DNA of 64,000 bases from Siphlonurus alternatus. Taxonomy: Eukaryota > Arthropoda > Insecta > Ephemeroptera > Siphlonuridae. This document shows positions 1 to 24,411 of this stretch, one piece after another. A program made the translations under genes and the position numbers. The notes beneath the pieces are model-generated. The model was not told the DNA's origin. It made no database searches and saw only the letters and a list, made by a program, of their open reading frames with translations. Positions within the stretch are counted from its first letter, which is position 1, and each line of letters starts with the position of its first letter. Location: positions 25,539,551 to 25,603,550 of the forward strand of contig OX463778.1 of the NCBI GenBank assembly GCA_949825025.1. The letters run 5' to 3'.

Positions 1-410
1 ACATACTGAGTCTCTCTTAATTTTTATTTAAGGTTATGGGACATATGCATAATGATAGTGTACAGGGTTGAACCAAAATTAACCATAGTTAAACTGAAGA
101 TTAATTTCTTAATGAATTCACAATATATACCTTCTCTGACCAATTGTTCTATGGAAGTTCCTGTCTCTAAATGCAACTTAAGGTATTAATAGTATCTTTT
201 TGCCTATAATATTATATACTGTAAAAATAATATTAAAAATAAAAAGTTTAACATTTTAAGATTCTGAAGATCTATATTTTGAATTCATTAAAAACTCCCT
301 TTAAAATTAAACTGTGGTGAACATATTATCTTCTATATTATATATTCATTATATATATTTTATATTCATGTATTATCTATCTCATATTGAATGACCTGTT
401 GTGTTAACAG

Positions 411-542
411 GCATGCTGGAGAGAAGGATGCAAAGAGACTGACCCCAAGGAGGACAACTCATCACCACCTTCAGTTGCAGTTTGTCTTTAGAAACTTCAT
501 CTGCATGATGCTTCCTTCAAAATATTGTTTTGTGTCCCCAAG
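411..542 (+). other. candidate exon of an unidentified plus-strand gene
   Basis: A good acceptor (gtgttaacag) precedes 411 and a good donor (CCCCAAG|GTAAAT) follows 542. The segment is much richer in GC than its surroundings. One frame reads from the acceptor as ACWREGCKETDPKEDNSS and ends at a TAG at 487-489, which looks like a polar C-terminus. A second frame is open through the whole 132 nt. I do not recognise either product. The rest of the gene would lie to the left of the window. It could also be a chance splice-like segment. Confidence 0.35.
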
Positions 543-963
543 GTAAATTTAATTTTCATTCTATAAAACCAATGTTGTTTCTTAATATAACCACCAGTTA
601 ATTTTTATTACTAACATTTCTGAATCACTGCAGTTTATAATGTCTTAATTTGACAGTTAAAAGATAAATTAATTTAATAATGAACTTAAATTAATTTAAT
701 ACAATGAGCTCATTATATACATATCAAATATACAATGAGCTCATTGTATTATACTTTTAAGGATAGTATACAATTATTTGAAAATTTCAAATTGACAAAT
801 AATATGTACATATAGTACATTTAATAAGATATTTGTTATATAGATAAGAGAATTGTGATAGTAATTATTGTTGTTTTGTATAATACATCAAGATTTGAAA
901 GAAAAAAAAAATGTAAAGTTTTGAAAACCAGAGGCCTATACAGTGACTAATTTTATTCACTAC

Positions 964-1295
964 AATGGACAACATACATGAAAAAAAATTATTGCAGAAA
1001 TCAATAGAGGACACCAAATTATGCTACTCTGAATTTTTTCAGATTTTTTTGAGACCCAGAACTATTTTTAAATAATTATTGAAAGTGCGGCCACGCCCCC
1101 TGGAGGCGTCAATAGGCGTCCAGTCTCTATCCTTTTTATTAGGAATTCAAGGGTGCCAACTGAAATCACAGGACTTTCAATAATTATTTAAAATTAGTTC
1201 CGGGTCTCAAAAAATTCTGAAAAAACTCAGAGTAGCATAATTTGGTACCCTCTATTTATTTCTGCAATAAAATTTTTTCATGTATGTTGTCCATT
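964..1295. mobile_element. TIR element, family A (AATGGACAAC ends)
   Basis: Inverted repeats of about 130 bp start AATGGACAAC and end GTTGTCCATT. Each arm carries the family signature: a GCAGAAAT-type segment, AATAGAGG, a CTACTCTGA block and a run-rich TTTTTCAGATTTTTT. The 60-bp centre contains CCACGCCCCCTGGAGGCG. There is no ORF, so it is non-autonomous. About ten relatives occur in this window. Confidence 0.85.
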
Positions 1296-1948
1296 ATGTC
1301 CCTAGGTAGCTTCAACATTCATATATTTACTATGTTGTATCATTTTTTTTCTTTACTTTGCATTTTTGTTGTAATGTTTTATTATAACATTTCAATGAAG
1401 ATAAGGAAATGTATTTTAACTGGTGCAGACTGCAGACTGTCATGTGGTAAAAATTAGTGGAGTACTAGCTGTGTTCTAATAATATTTATTGCCAACTGTA
1501 ATCTCATGCTAATTCTAGTTTCTATGAATTTTAATATTTAACAAAATTATTATGATTTGTATTCTCACCAGTATTAACTTTATACATTGATTATTTCATT
1601 CCCCCCCCCCTTTAGTTTTTACCATTCTACATTAATTATATTTTTAAAAAATGTCAAGCTGATTAAAAGTGTATTTAACTTAAGTGAAATAATATCAATA
1701 AAGACATAAATAAAGAGAAATTTACTTTTATTGATCATAACTCTAACAAAATCAGGTGTTAAATTTTACAATTATTATGGCTTTTATTCCACACAATTTG
1801 TATGTCAGAGGAAATAAAAAAATATTCTATTCTACAGTAAAGGCAGCGGGAAGGGACACTATGTGATTATATGCATATTCTGAACCACAATCTTTGATAA
1901 AGTTTTAGAGTAGAGCTTTAATTGAAATTTTGCATCACAGCTGAAGTG

Positions 1949-2341
1949 TTAAGGTAGAGATAACGCCGAACAGCTGATCGACGTAATGCCCTTTAATTAA
2001 CATGTAAACCTTAGCAAATTGACAAAAATTCTGAAAATTTTTTGAGAGGCAGATATTAGTGCCTTAAAGCCATGGAAAAAATTTCAAAACGATTTAACGA
2101 GCCGATTTTTTTTAATTAATTTTTTTAATTTTCAGCATAGGGCTTTCCCATGATGAGCCAAACTAAAAAATTAATTTAAAAAAATCGGCTCGTTAAATGT
2201 TTTTGAAACTTTTGCAATGGCTTTTAGGCATTAATATCTGCCTCTCAAAAAAATTTCAGAATTTGTGTCAATTTTCTAAGGTCTACATGTTAATCAAAGG
2301 GGATTACGTCGAACAGCTGTTCGACGTTATCTCTACCTTAA
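1949..2341. mobile_element. TIR element, family B (TTAA-flanked, GGTAGAGATAACG ends)
   Basis: Near-palindromic element of about 390 bp bounded by TTAA on both sides, with termini GGTAGAGATAACG. Subterminal CGAACAGCTGTTCG is itself palindromic. The duplicated TTAA target recalls piggyBac-type insertion, but no transposase is present and the ends are not canonical piggyBac. Further copies lie at 25571 and 51683. Confidence 0.85.
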
Positions 2342-2945
2342 TTAGCTTAGATATGTCTTTTTGTTATATGGTTAAGTTGCAATGAAAAGGTTCATAAACT
2401 CTTCTGGGGGCCTCAAACTCATACAAAGAACAAAGAAGGTCCAATATTTGAGTGTCATATGGTAGATTTATGATTAAAAATTTTAATTTTGTAGTTTCGA
2501 CTTAACATTTTTTCCCTTACTAAAAGCAAGAAAGAATAATAATTATAGTGCGTTGAAATTTAAAATTTGATTTTTTTTTTAATCCTAAAAGAGGGTTCAA
2601 TGTGGAAGGATTGATTTTCCTTATAGAGTTTTCATGTTAAAGTAGCCTCAAAAAAAATTCTCTCAGAGGTAAACAAAAATTTATTTCTAGGGATTTGCAA
2701 AAGGATAAAAATTTACAAAATTTAGAACAACCCTAATTAAGAGATATGTATTATTGATACTTTACATGTGAAAAAAATATTTTACCTTAATTTTGACAGT
2801 TCCATTGAACCAGGCTATTTTTTTACCCTAAAAGCAACCTTTGAAATTTTTGGGATTAAAAAATAGGGGTGTTAAAAATCACCCCAATTTTTTCAATTCT
2901 ATAATAAACAACGTTCGATTGAAGAAATTTAAATGTTTTTTTTAG

Positions 2946-2949
<4 letters not shown>

Positions 2950-3018
<69 letters not shown>
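2950..3018. repeat. (TA)n microsatellite
   Basis: Uninterrupted alternating TA of roughly 68 bp. Confidence 0.97.
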
Positions 3019-3022
<4 letters not shown>

Positions 3023-3100
3023 GATATATATCTATTTCAATTGCACTCTCAACATTAAGATAAAATCATTTTTCAACATTTTCATCATCAGGGCTAAGCG

Positions 3101-3411
3101 TTACCAAGGGTGGGAGGGGGTGGGAGAGGTCAAAACGACCCGTAACTTTGAAAGCGGAAAAAAAAGTGTAAAAAAACTGCTCCAAAAATTCTGAAATAAT
3201 TATGATCCTTATTTAGCCACCCAGCAGTATACCCCCCCCCCCCACAAAAGAAATTATTGATTTTTTTTTAACATTTGTTCATGTGATTTAGATAGCGGGG
3301 GTCAAAATGACCCAGGATCACAGTTTTTTTCTGATATTTAGGGCAAAAATTTACACTCATATCCCGCTTTAATAGTGTTACGGGTCGTATCGACTATCCC
3401 TCCCTTGGTAA
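3101..3411. mobile_element. TIR element with TTACCAAGGG ends
   Basis: The left end TTACCAAGGGTGGGAGG and the right end CCCTCCCTTGGTAA are inverted copies. Both arms carry ACGACCCGTAAC inside. About 310 bp, no ORF. Confidence 0.7.
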
Positions 3412-3514
3412 TATATGCCATGTTTAAAACTGATTGAATTTTAATTAAAAAAAATGCATTATATAAATATATATTATACTAGAAATTGCATAATATATGC
3501 GAGTGCCTATATTT

Positions 3515-4230
3515 TGATTTGCACTTTTCGGGGCAATAATTAAAATAGGATCCAAAATTTAGCACAGCTAGGGGGTATAGCCTGAAATCGTAACACCTTT
3601 AGCTTGAAGGGTGACTGAAAAAAAAATTTAAGAACTATGCTTGTCATGAATTAATTAAGCTACTTGGGTGGATCTTATAATTTAAAATCAACATATTATA
3701 TAGAGAAACCCATGTTAAAATAAACCATAAACTTTGAAAATGTTAAAAATTGACAAAATAATCTTCGATTACTATTTGAAACCCTTTTGTAAGGAAAATT
3801 AAGTCTATTAATTTGTTAAATTAGCTGTAATTTATTTTCTACCCTTTAAAAACGAAAATGAAACTTCAATGCTAGATGGTTAGCTCAAAATTAATTGCTA
3901 GCCCCAGGAAGAGTTTAAATTTTATTCATCAATTAACTTAATTATCATTACAAGAGGTGTCAAGAGGACTACAATTTTTATTACTGTCAGGGACAATTTA
4001 TGTAATTTTTATAAAATTTTTGTATGTGATTTTAATGTTTTTTTTTTTTTTTTTTTTTCGCAATTATATTTTTATTTTAAAACCCCCTCATCGTAACAAT
4101 GTTTTTTTTTTTTAAATTTATCCTTGAGCCACCCTATAATATTGGTTCTTAAGCTACCCCGGCCGTGCTAAATTTTGGGGTTGCTACCTTAATTATTATC
4201 CCTACAGGATCGAGCAAATCAAAAGCGAAC
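3515..4230. mobile_element. degenerate TIR element
   Basis: Imperfect inverted arms share TTTGATTTGC, CAATAATTAA-like and AAAATTTAGCAC blocks (left about 3515-3575, right about 4160-4225). The interior is AT-rich with poly-T and has no ORF. The exact ends are uncertain. Confidence 0.45.
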
Positions 4231-4719
4231 AGGTACTTATGAAATGCCATGAATAAAATATATAGTACATAATATAGCTATTATAAGTTTTAATTGTAAA
4301 AGGCTTATTTATTTGGTGGAGCCCACCTTATTTTAATGGTAGTTTAATTTTTAAATAGTACCAATGGATTCAGAAGGTCAGTTTTCTTCTATACTCTTTT
4401 TTTAGCGTCGGGGTTCCAGCACAATTAAAAAAAAGGAAGTTAGCATATAAAATACATATATATATATATATATATATGTATATTTATATATTGCTCCCAA
4501 GATCCCAAATAACTATTTAATTAATTATTATTGGTTCTTTATTATATTATATACAAGAGGAAATATTGTGCTAATCGTTTTTCCCGTAAAACATCTCAAT
4601 TCATATATTGCATGTGCCTATATATATTTGACATTAATTACAAGATATTTTGGCAATTAAAGCAGCGACATTTTTGTAAGAAGCTGAAGAATTTTTAAAA
4701 AACTGGCGCCATGGTTGCT

Positions 4720-4997
4720 TAAAACTTGCATACAATTTTTTTCCACATTCATTGGCCTCAAGTTTTTTTCTTGCACAATAAAAAAATTGTATGCAAGAAA
4801 AAAATTGAATACAAGGAAAAAATTGAAACAAAAAATTGTATCGTGTAATATAGGCTTTACACGATACAATTTATATAACTATTGCATACAATTTTTCCTT
4901 ACAAGAAAACTTCAGCTCCATTTGTTTGTGTGGAGATGAAATTTTCTTGCAAGGAAAAATTGTATACAAAATTGTATGGTGTAATACAGGCTTTAGA
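4720..4997. mobile_element. pair of adjacent TIR elements (TTACACGATACAATTTT ends)
   Basis: Two abutting short inverted-repeat units meet at about 4850-4860, where GTATCGTGTAATATAGGC runs into TTTACACGATACAATT. Each unit has inner inverted copies of TTTTCTTGCAAGGAAAAATT type. The same paired arrangement recurs at 59819-60098. Confidence 0.65.
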
Positions 4998-5108
4998 AAA
5001 AACAAAGAAAATTTAAGTATGATTTTTTCATTGACAACTTATTGCTGCGTCTCTACGGAGATCTTCATCTATGTATTTATGTATTATGATAGCAATGCAA
5101 TAAAATGC

Positions 5109-5433
5109 ATGGACAGTTGGCATCAAAAAATTTTATGAATAGAAGATACAAAATCATACTGCTCTGAATTTTGTCAGATTTTTCTGAGAATCATATTAAA
5201 AAAAAAAAAAAAAAATGAAAGTACCAGCCACTCCTCGTCCCAGGAGGTATCGCTCCATAAATAATAAAGGACAGGACAGACACCTCCGTGGAGCATGACT
5301 GAACATTCTTTACTTATTTAAAAATAGTTCCCCGTCCCAGAAAAATCTGAAAAATATTCAGATTAGCATAATTTTGCACCTTCTCGGCTATTCATTTTTG
5401 GAATGAAAAACTTCTTTGATGATAACTGTTCAT
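5109..5433. mobile_element. TIR element, family A, diverged copy
   Basis: Arms begin ATGGACAGTT and end AACTGTTCAT. They carry the family A blocks (CTGCTCTGAATTTTGTCAGA on the left, the inverse near 5340-5380) around a GC-richer centre with CACCTCCGTGG. Confidence 0.65.
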
Positions 5434-5609
5434 ATATATGTTCATATTAGAGTATGTGACAAATTACTTTTGAACAGCATGGCACATGTGTGCATTTAAT
5501 TTCCAATGAGCCTATACAGTCAGCATCACTCCCCCATATCCCCTTAGAGGTTCACAACATAAAAAAAAAATGCTCTATTAATCTACAACACATATCATTA
5601 TATTATATA

Positions 5610-7003
5610 ATGGGCTTACGGGGTGTCATTTTTTTACTGGCTCAATCAAAAGAGGAGGTCGAAAAATATCCCTTAGATTTTTTTGCGATTTTTTTAAGCA
5701 CTGCATCATACCTACTGTCGCCGTCATAAGTCGGTGCGCTCCGACTTTGGAGTGTTGTAGCTGAGAGCTCAATTGGCGTAGACAATATTAAAAAATACTG
5801 GCACACGTAGAATCTTATTCTCTGTAAGAAAATGTTAATTTTATATTTTTGGAGCAAAAATTAAAATTTTGGCGATTTTTTTTTATAACGCAAGGTCGGG
5901 TAAAATCAACGATTTTTCAGAGTACCTCGAGTTTAAAAATTCACAGAAAATCAAGTTATAACAACGAAATTTTTAAAATCAATTGGCCAAATTGTCCTTA
6001 ACGCAATGAGGTAAGTTTAATTTTCATAAATTAATTAGTTAATTTTTAATTAATTAAGAACTAAGAAATCGATCTCCTCCCTGAAAAAACATTTTTCCGG
6101 AAAATCAAGTATGCCATCCTAAGGGTACTAATATTAGTCAACTTTTGTGGGAAGCACATTTTTCATTTAAGTCTTTGTTAATTTTTAATTAATTTTATTC
6201 CCTATTAGCGGGTGTTTGATGATACCCTTAGGATGGCATACTTGATTTTCCGGAAAAATGTTTTTCCAGGGAGGAGATTGATTTCTTAGTTCTTAATTAA
6301 TTAAAAATTAACTAATTAATTTATGAAAATTAAACTTACCTCATTGTGTTAAGGACAATTTGGCCAATTGATTTTAAAATTTTCATTGTTATAACTTAAT
6401 TTCCTGATTTTCTATGAATTTTTAAACCCGAGGTAATCGGAAAAACCGTTGATTTTACCCGACCTTGCGTTATAAAAAAAATCGCCAAAATTTTAAATTT
6501 TGCTCCAAAAATATAAAATTAACATTTTCTTACAGAGAATAAGATTCTGCGTGTGCCAGTATTTTTTAATATCGTCTACGCCAATTGAGCTTTCAGCTAC
6601 AACACTCCAAAGTCGGAGCGCACCGACTTATGACGGCGACAGTAGAATGGAGATTAAAAGTGTCTCTTGACCTGGAGGCTCCACCCGCAACGCCTATGAC
6701 GTCATTACATTCTTTGGGTCAACTATATAATGTTTCTAAACAAACACGTTGCTATGGAAACAAATGATTTTTTTTAATAAGCAAGCAACAATGTAATAAT
6801 TTTTTAAAAGTGTTATATAGTTGAACCAAGGAATGTAGCGCCGTCATAGGCGTTGCGGATGGAGCCTCCAGGTCAAGAGACATTTTTAATCTCCATTCTA
6901 GGTATGATGCAGTGCTAAAAAAAATCGCAAAAAAATCTTACGGTTATTTTTTGACCTCCTCTTTTGATTGAGCCAGTAAAAAAATTACACCCCGTAAGCC
7001 CAT
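5610..7003. mobile_element. outer TIR element of a nested pair (ATGGGCTTACGGGGTGT ends)
   Basis: Terminal repeats ATGGGCTTACGGGGTGT and their inverse near 7003 are flanked by TA on both sides, consistent with a TA target duplication. Each arm runs about 100 bp to GCACTGCATCATACCTAG. The left arm is interrupted at 5715 by a second element. Its own centre (6645-6890) contains CGCCTATGACGTCAT and GTTGCTATGGAAACAAA. A relative lies at 8890-9276. Confidence 0.85.
5715..6642. mobile_element. inner 928-bp foldback element inserted at a TA
   Basis: The ends CTGTCGCCGTCATAAG and CTTATGACGGCGACAG are flanked by TA at 5713-5714 and 6643-6644. Arms of about 400 bp are nearly identical when inverted, around a core of about 110 bp (6120-6232). 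Removing it with one TA restores the arm of the outer element. The TA target suggests a Tc1/mariner-type mechanism. No ORF. Confidence 0.88.
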
Positions 7004-8635
7004 TATGATATTAACATTAATTTTTTTCACTTGAACAGAATATAAAACAAAACACAGTATATTATTGCATACACACCTAATTGCTTTTTTTTTTATATCT
7101 TATAAATTACATGAACAGTACAAAATATAGTAAATTAAAATATTTAAAAATAATTATGAATAGGATAAAAATAACAAAAAGAAAAAAAAAAACTACATCA
7201 CTTGAAAGATTCCACGTCAAGATGTTTGATTCTTCCAAGTTAACAAAAGTGTAGTTACTGTAGTTACCTCTGAGGATGGTACAAAAAATTTCTCACATGC
7301 TTTTATTTAGGGGGTCAGTGTATAACTAGAATTTTAATTTAATTTTATTTAAAATCATAAAACAGGCTCAATTATTATTTTTTTATTTTTTGCTCCATAG
7401 CAAATTAGCAATGAATATTAAAAACAAAGCCTGCTTCCAAAGTAAAATTAATTGTATTGCTGGACAGTGATAAAGCCAGATTAAATATGGTTTGTGGGTA
7501 AAAAAATAACCCACTAACATCCAATTTTCGCACTAGCTCATCCACATATTTGCCTGCATGCCCTTTATTTATTCATATTTATAGCTTATATTTATTCCAT
7601 TTAATCAAATTTCCCCTATCTTAGAAGCCACTGCTTGATGCATGCAAAATAATAATAATAAATAATAATAATAATAATGGAGTTATTTAAGTTAATTTAT
7701 ATAGAGACCCCTTACACATGAATAATTATAATTATATAAAAATGTTTGTATCTAAAATGTTATAAATTTACAAATAAAAAACAGGTTGACATGTCATACA
7801 TTTAAAAAATTAAAACTCATGTCAATAAAAATTTTCTTATTAAAAAATTATTTGTTGTAATGAACTTGTGAAAATTAATGGAAAATTAATGGGAAATGAA
7901 AATAAGAAATACATACAACGCATACATGTTTAAGAAAAAGCAATATTTAAGGAAAAATGTACCTACTGTAAGTAAATATGATATATATGTTTCCCCCGTC
8001 CCCTTTGTCCAGAATAATATCTTCCTTCACCCCCGACAAGAAAAAGTGAAGATATAATAGATCAAAATTAACCCATTTTTTCATACAATCAGGGAGGCAG
8101 ACAGTTCCGTAATCCTGGCAAGGGAACAGAAGTGCTGCTGCGCTTGCTCAGACATATATAACGTGGTATTTATTTGGGGGGGGGGGGGGGGGTGCAATAC
8201 AGTAATAAGTTTGACATTAATGAATTTGTATATTGATAAAATTATAAAAGCTGAGATGCAGTTCCCTTCCTTTCAACAATAAACTTTTTAAACTTGTTTT
8301 AAAATTTTATTAACAATTAAGCTCACATGGACTCAGCTCAATAGATGCTAGCAATACATATATTAATTTTCTCTTAAATATAAAAAAGTTAGTAAAGAGA
8401 CCATTTCTCTAAATACTAATGAGTAACTGGTAAACAAATGTCAAATTATTATTGTTATACATGCTTGTTTGACTGTATTTTTGGAATTACTCCTACATGC
8501 AAAACAACCTACTGAGAACACGTGTTGTAGGCTTTACAGTCAACTTAGCCTGTTTTTAGTTTTATAGATGTCAGTGAACCTTTAAAATTTAGTGGCTAAA
8601 AACAGCTACTTCTGGTAAATCTTCATCAAACTTGC
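7004..8635. other. intergenic, AT-rich, downstream of the MACROD gene
   Basis: Apart from an (AAT)n run near 7650-7678 and an 18-bp G tract near 8176-8193, I see nothing that supports a gene. The part next to 8635 is probably MACROD 3' untranslated sequence. Confidence 0.6.
8306..8311 (-). terminator. candidate poly(A) signal of the MACROD gene
   Basis: AATAAA on the minus strand about 325 nt after the stop codon, the first canonical hexamer I find. Chance occurrence is likely in such AT-rich DNA. Confidence 0.35.
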
Positions 8636-20362
<11,727 letters not shown>

Positions 20363-20681
20363 TTTTTGAATTAATATATAGAAATAATAAATTATAAAAT
20401 TAGCAAAGCTTTAGATAAAATTGTGAGCCAAAATTTTTTTTAAACTGCTCCACTTGCTAGCTTCAAGTAGGAAAATGTTGTGTATATTTATAAAATAGAA
20501 AAATATAAAACTTTTTTCCTTTGCATGTTGTCGCCCTGAACTCACAGCTGATGATGTAAACAACACGTTCTGCAATTTTTTTCAGTAGTTATGTTATTTG
20601 CAGTTTTGAGCAGGTTTTGAGGTGAAGAGGTGGCCTCATTTCACAGTACAGCAGTATTTCAAACTAAATTATTAAGTTAAA
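20363..20681. promoter_or_regulatory. shared divergent promoter region of MACROD and SRA1
   Basis: The MACROD start codon (minus, 20362) and the SRA1 start codon (plus, 20682) are separated by 319 bp. Both transcription starts must lie here or overlap the other gene unless further untranslated exons exist. No clear TATA box is decisive in this AT-rich DNA. Confidence 0.65.
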
Positions 20682-20685
20682 ATGG
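20682..20685 (+). CDS. SRA1: SRA1 exon 1, coding part of only 4 nt
   Basis: ATG G is followed at once by the strong donor GTATGTAT. Joined to exon 2 it gives [12 protein letters not shown], placing the family motif near the N-terminus. The phase fits and no other start was found upstream of exon 2. Inferred without transcript evidence. Confidence 0.65.
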
Positions 20686-23600
20686 GTATGTATAAAAAAC
20701 TAAAGATTATATTTACACTCACACGTGAGCATGTATGCGTATGCATACATATACCTGTATGCCAAGGATTTTCTACACTAGTATAGAAAATCCTTGCTGT
20801 ATGCATAATTATGCATATATTGATGTACAGGTATGCATACAGTTATGCATAATAGTACATATATGCATATAAAATATGCATACAGTGCATCTAGCCCAGT
20901 TTTGGATTTTAGCATTTTTCGCATTTTTAGCTTTTAACATGTATGCATAACATGTCGAATAAATCCAATACCGTGCAAAAACTTTTTCAAAAATCATGTC
21001 CCCTCCACACATTCTTTTTTTTTTTTTTTTATAAGGATACACCCCTCTATATGCATATTATATAAGAACTTACTGCTTGTGGCGGGGTAATGGGTAGGGA
21101 AAGGATGGCGTGGGATGGCAGCCAATTAATGGCGGCCACGGCCTGTTACGCGTCCCCAAGGTCCCTTTACATGTAGAGGGACCTTGACGCGTCCCAGCAT
21201 TTGCTGAGGTGAGACTGCATGAGGGAACCGTGGAAAACTTCAGTGATCAGGACACCGTCCGTATTTAAATTTAAAATAGTAGAATACAGTAGATTAAGTT
21301 AGTTATTTATTTGCTCTATTAAATTTAATGCAATATATGTCCTTATATAAGCATACCTTGTTTTGCAGATAAGGCTGGCAGAGGCTGGAACGACCCCCCG
21401 AGTCTCCCTGTTGGAGTTCCACCTGCCTCATCCACAGCTGTCAAGCGTTCTGGCATCAACTTGAACAAAAGAATTGCATTTCCTCTCACTGGGCCCTCCC
21501 CTCCAACCTCCACCAACAATGATGATTGTAATAAACTTCCAGCCAACATTGCCAACAGACCTCCGCAAATGCCACCATCAAATGTATGTATCATAAATAG
21601 CAGTTAAAGTTTTGCTGTGTCACAAATTTCCATTGCTTGTTTCCCATCTAAACAACATTCAATGGATTGGGGATTGGGGAGGATTCATCAGGATATATTA
21701 TTATATACTATTTATATAGTAAGAAAGTAGAGGGTGCAAGAGTTATTTACATCCAACCACTCGTTTGCGGGAGGCAGGAGGGGTAGCACCATTCTGCATT
21801 TAAAGTATTGACAAGTACCATGACCTCTAATGAAAACTAGTTTTATATTGAAGTCCTTGCCATGTGTAACAGGTGGGATCACTGCAGGCCACTACCCTGC
21901 CTCCGAGGATGCCTCCAGCAGCAAACGAGGGACTGCTTCTGGGGAGTGAGGAAACCTCCAGCTGTATCAATGCCAGCACGTGTCTTGAGGAAATGGCAGA
22001 GAACCTTGACAAATTCCTGGCAGAAGCTGCAGATTTAGAGGTGCGGAATTGCAATAATCGTGGCCAGATTGGCTTGCAATGGACAACATACATGAAAAAA
22101 ATTTATTACAGAAATGAATAGAGGGCACCAAATTATGATACTCTGAACTTTTTCAGATTTGTTTGAGACCCTGAACTATTTTTAAATAATTATTGAAACT
22201 TCTGTAATTTAAGTTGGCACCCCTGAATCCTTAATAAAAAGAATAGTGCGTGGACGCCAATTGACGCCTCCAGGGGGTGTGGACGCACTTTTAATAATTA
22301 CATATTTAAAAATAGTTCTGGGTCTCAAAAAAAAATCTGAAAAAATTCAGAGTAGCATAATTTGGTACCCTCTATTCATTTTTGTAATAAAAAAAAAATC
22401 ATGTATGTTGTCCATTCCATATCTTTTAACTCTACTTTCACTTTTAATAATTAAAATAAGCTAGCTCTTAATTTTTTTCAAAATCACATAGGTCATGGCT
22501 GCCCTAGTTTTGAAGAACCCACACAACCCTAAACAATAGGCTAGGTCGGATTCACGAAAAGCCAGGAAGTTAAATTAAATTCAGTTACTTGTGACCAGTA
22601 CCCTAAAACCAGGTTCAGTCGAAGAAGAAGAAGAAAAAAAGTCACATTTGAATTGTTTTTATGTATTGTTAATGATATAATCAATACACAGTATGCTTAT
22701 TTAATGAGAAAGGGCAACATAATTCTTTCTTAAAACTGTCATCCACACAAAGTACTTATTTTAGCCTGATCTTAACAACTTGACTTCCATTTGTGTTCAC
22801 AGCACCGCTCAGATGTGCTGCGGAGGCTAGAGGAGATGAAGCGAATGTGGCGAGAAGGACTGCTTGACAGCAACCTCTGCCACAAGCTCCTTCAAATTTC
22901 CCAAGGTACTAATCTAAATTATTTACAAATTACTGACCTACCAATTTCCTTTTAACAGTTTACAGTTGAACCGAATTTTATGTTTTTAACATGATTTGAT
23001 AAGATATTTTGAAATACTAAACTGTAATTAAAAAAAAAATATGTATATATATTGCTGTACAGCCCAGTGCAATATATGCAATATTTTAATATGATAACTG
23101 CTCTGTAGTGAAGTGGTTAGTACCCCTGGGGGGTCTTCAAATAACACCACTTAACCTAAACTTGGCCTAAGACTGTCTTAATTTTAGGATTGTTGTAATT
23201 TGTGTTATTTGAAGACCCCCCTGGCTCTGGTCCGAGAGGTCCCCGGTTCGATTCCCGAACCCGGCAGACTTTTCGTGACTTGGGATGGGTGTGACTGATT
23301 ACTAGATTATGGAGTTGGTAGGAGGAAGGCAGCTTACGGCTGTCTATACTCTGCTGCCCTGCAGTATTGCGCTGCCACTGCAGGCTGCACAGATCTGGTA
23401 GTAGGAGCCCAGAAGAGTGCAGGAAAGGGTTCTGGGGGCCTGATAAGCCTCAGCATGGTCGCAAGATAACTCTTACTGACAAGGCTAAATATCGGCTTGG
23501 CCACACCCGAAAGGGTAAAATGGTGTCAAGGGTATTATTATTAATATGATAGGATAGCCCCGAGCAATATCCCACTTATGTACTGTACAATACCACTCCT

Positions 23601-24411
23601 CTAGCAGCCATCGTGCAGACAGAGACACAAGCATTGTACAGTAGTTGGATTAATTACTCAGTTGCAGAGGTACTATGCCAATCATCATCATACTGTATTA
23701 TACCATCCACTTGAGGATTAATGACTGATAAGAAAAATAGGCTTATTGTCTGGTACACCACTTTAAAAATTGTAGCAACACATCATGCTGACATCATACA
23801 ATTATTATTTATTATTATTATTAATTATTCTATTTAAAAAAAAAAAAAAAAAAAAAAAAATGTACCAAAATCTTTTTCTTTCTTTTTTTTATTAGATATG
23901 CAGCATTTAAGAAAGATTAGCATTGCTTGAAATGAGGACTGCTGAAGCTTTTAGTCAAATCAGTGTATTTTTGAAAAATTAATTGAGGTACTCAAAATCT
24001 GTACCGAGTTTGTTGTTTTCTTACAACAACATACTAATTTTTTTCCTCTATTATCAGTTTACAATCGGAAAATATTGAGCCCTTATTTAGCAAAAATATA
24101 GATATAATATGTAATTAGGTAAAAATGGACAACCTGCATAAAAAAATTTTATTGCAAAAATGAATATTGATGGTGTTCCGTCAAAATAGACTAACTCATT
24201 TTATCGCGTGTTCTCAAAACCGACTAACTCGTTTTATCGCGAGCCGAGATAGTCGCTTTTGCACTATGGGTTTCCAGGTATACATTTTGTTTTATACCTG
24301 GAAACCCATAGTGCAAAAGCAACCATCTCGATTCACGATAAAACGAGTTAGTCGTTTTTGAGAACACGCGATAAAATGAGTTAGTCGATTTTGACGGAAC
24401 GCCATCAATAT

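Noticed and set aside
23095..23265. Functional tRNA gene
   Set aside because: The head is interrupted by a 90-bp element and is followed by a SINE body that recurs elsewhere, so it is SINE-derived.
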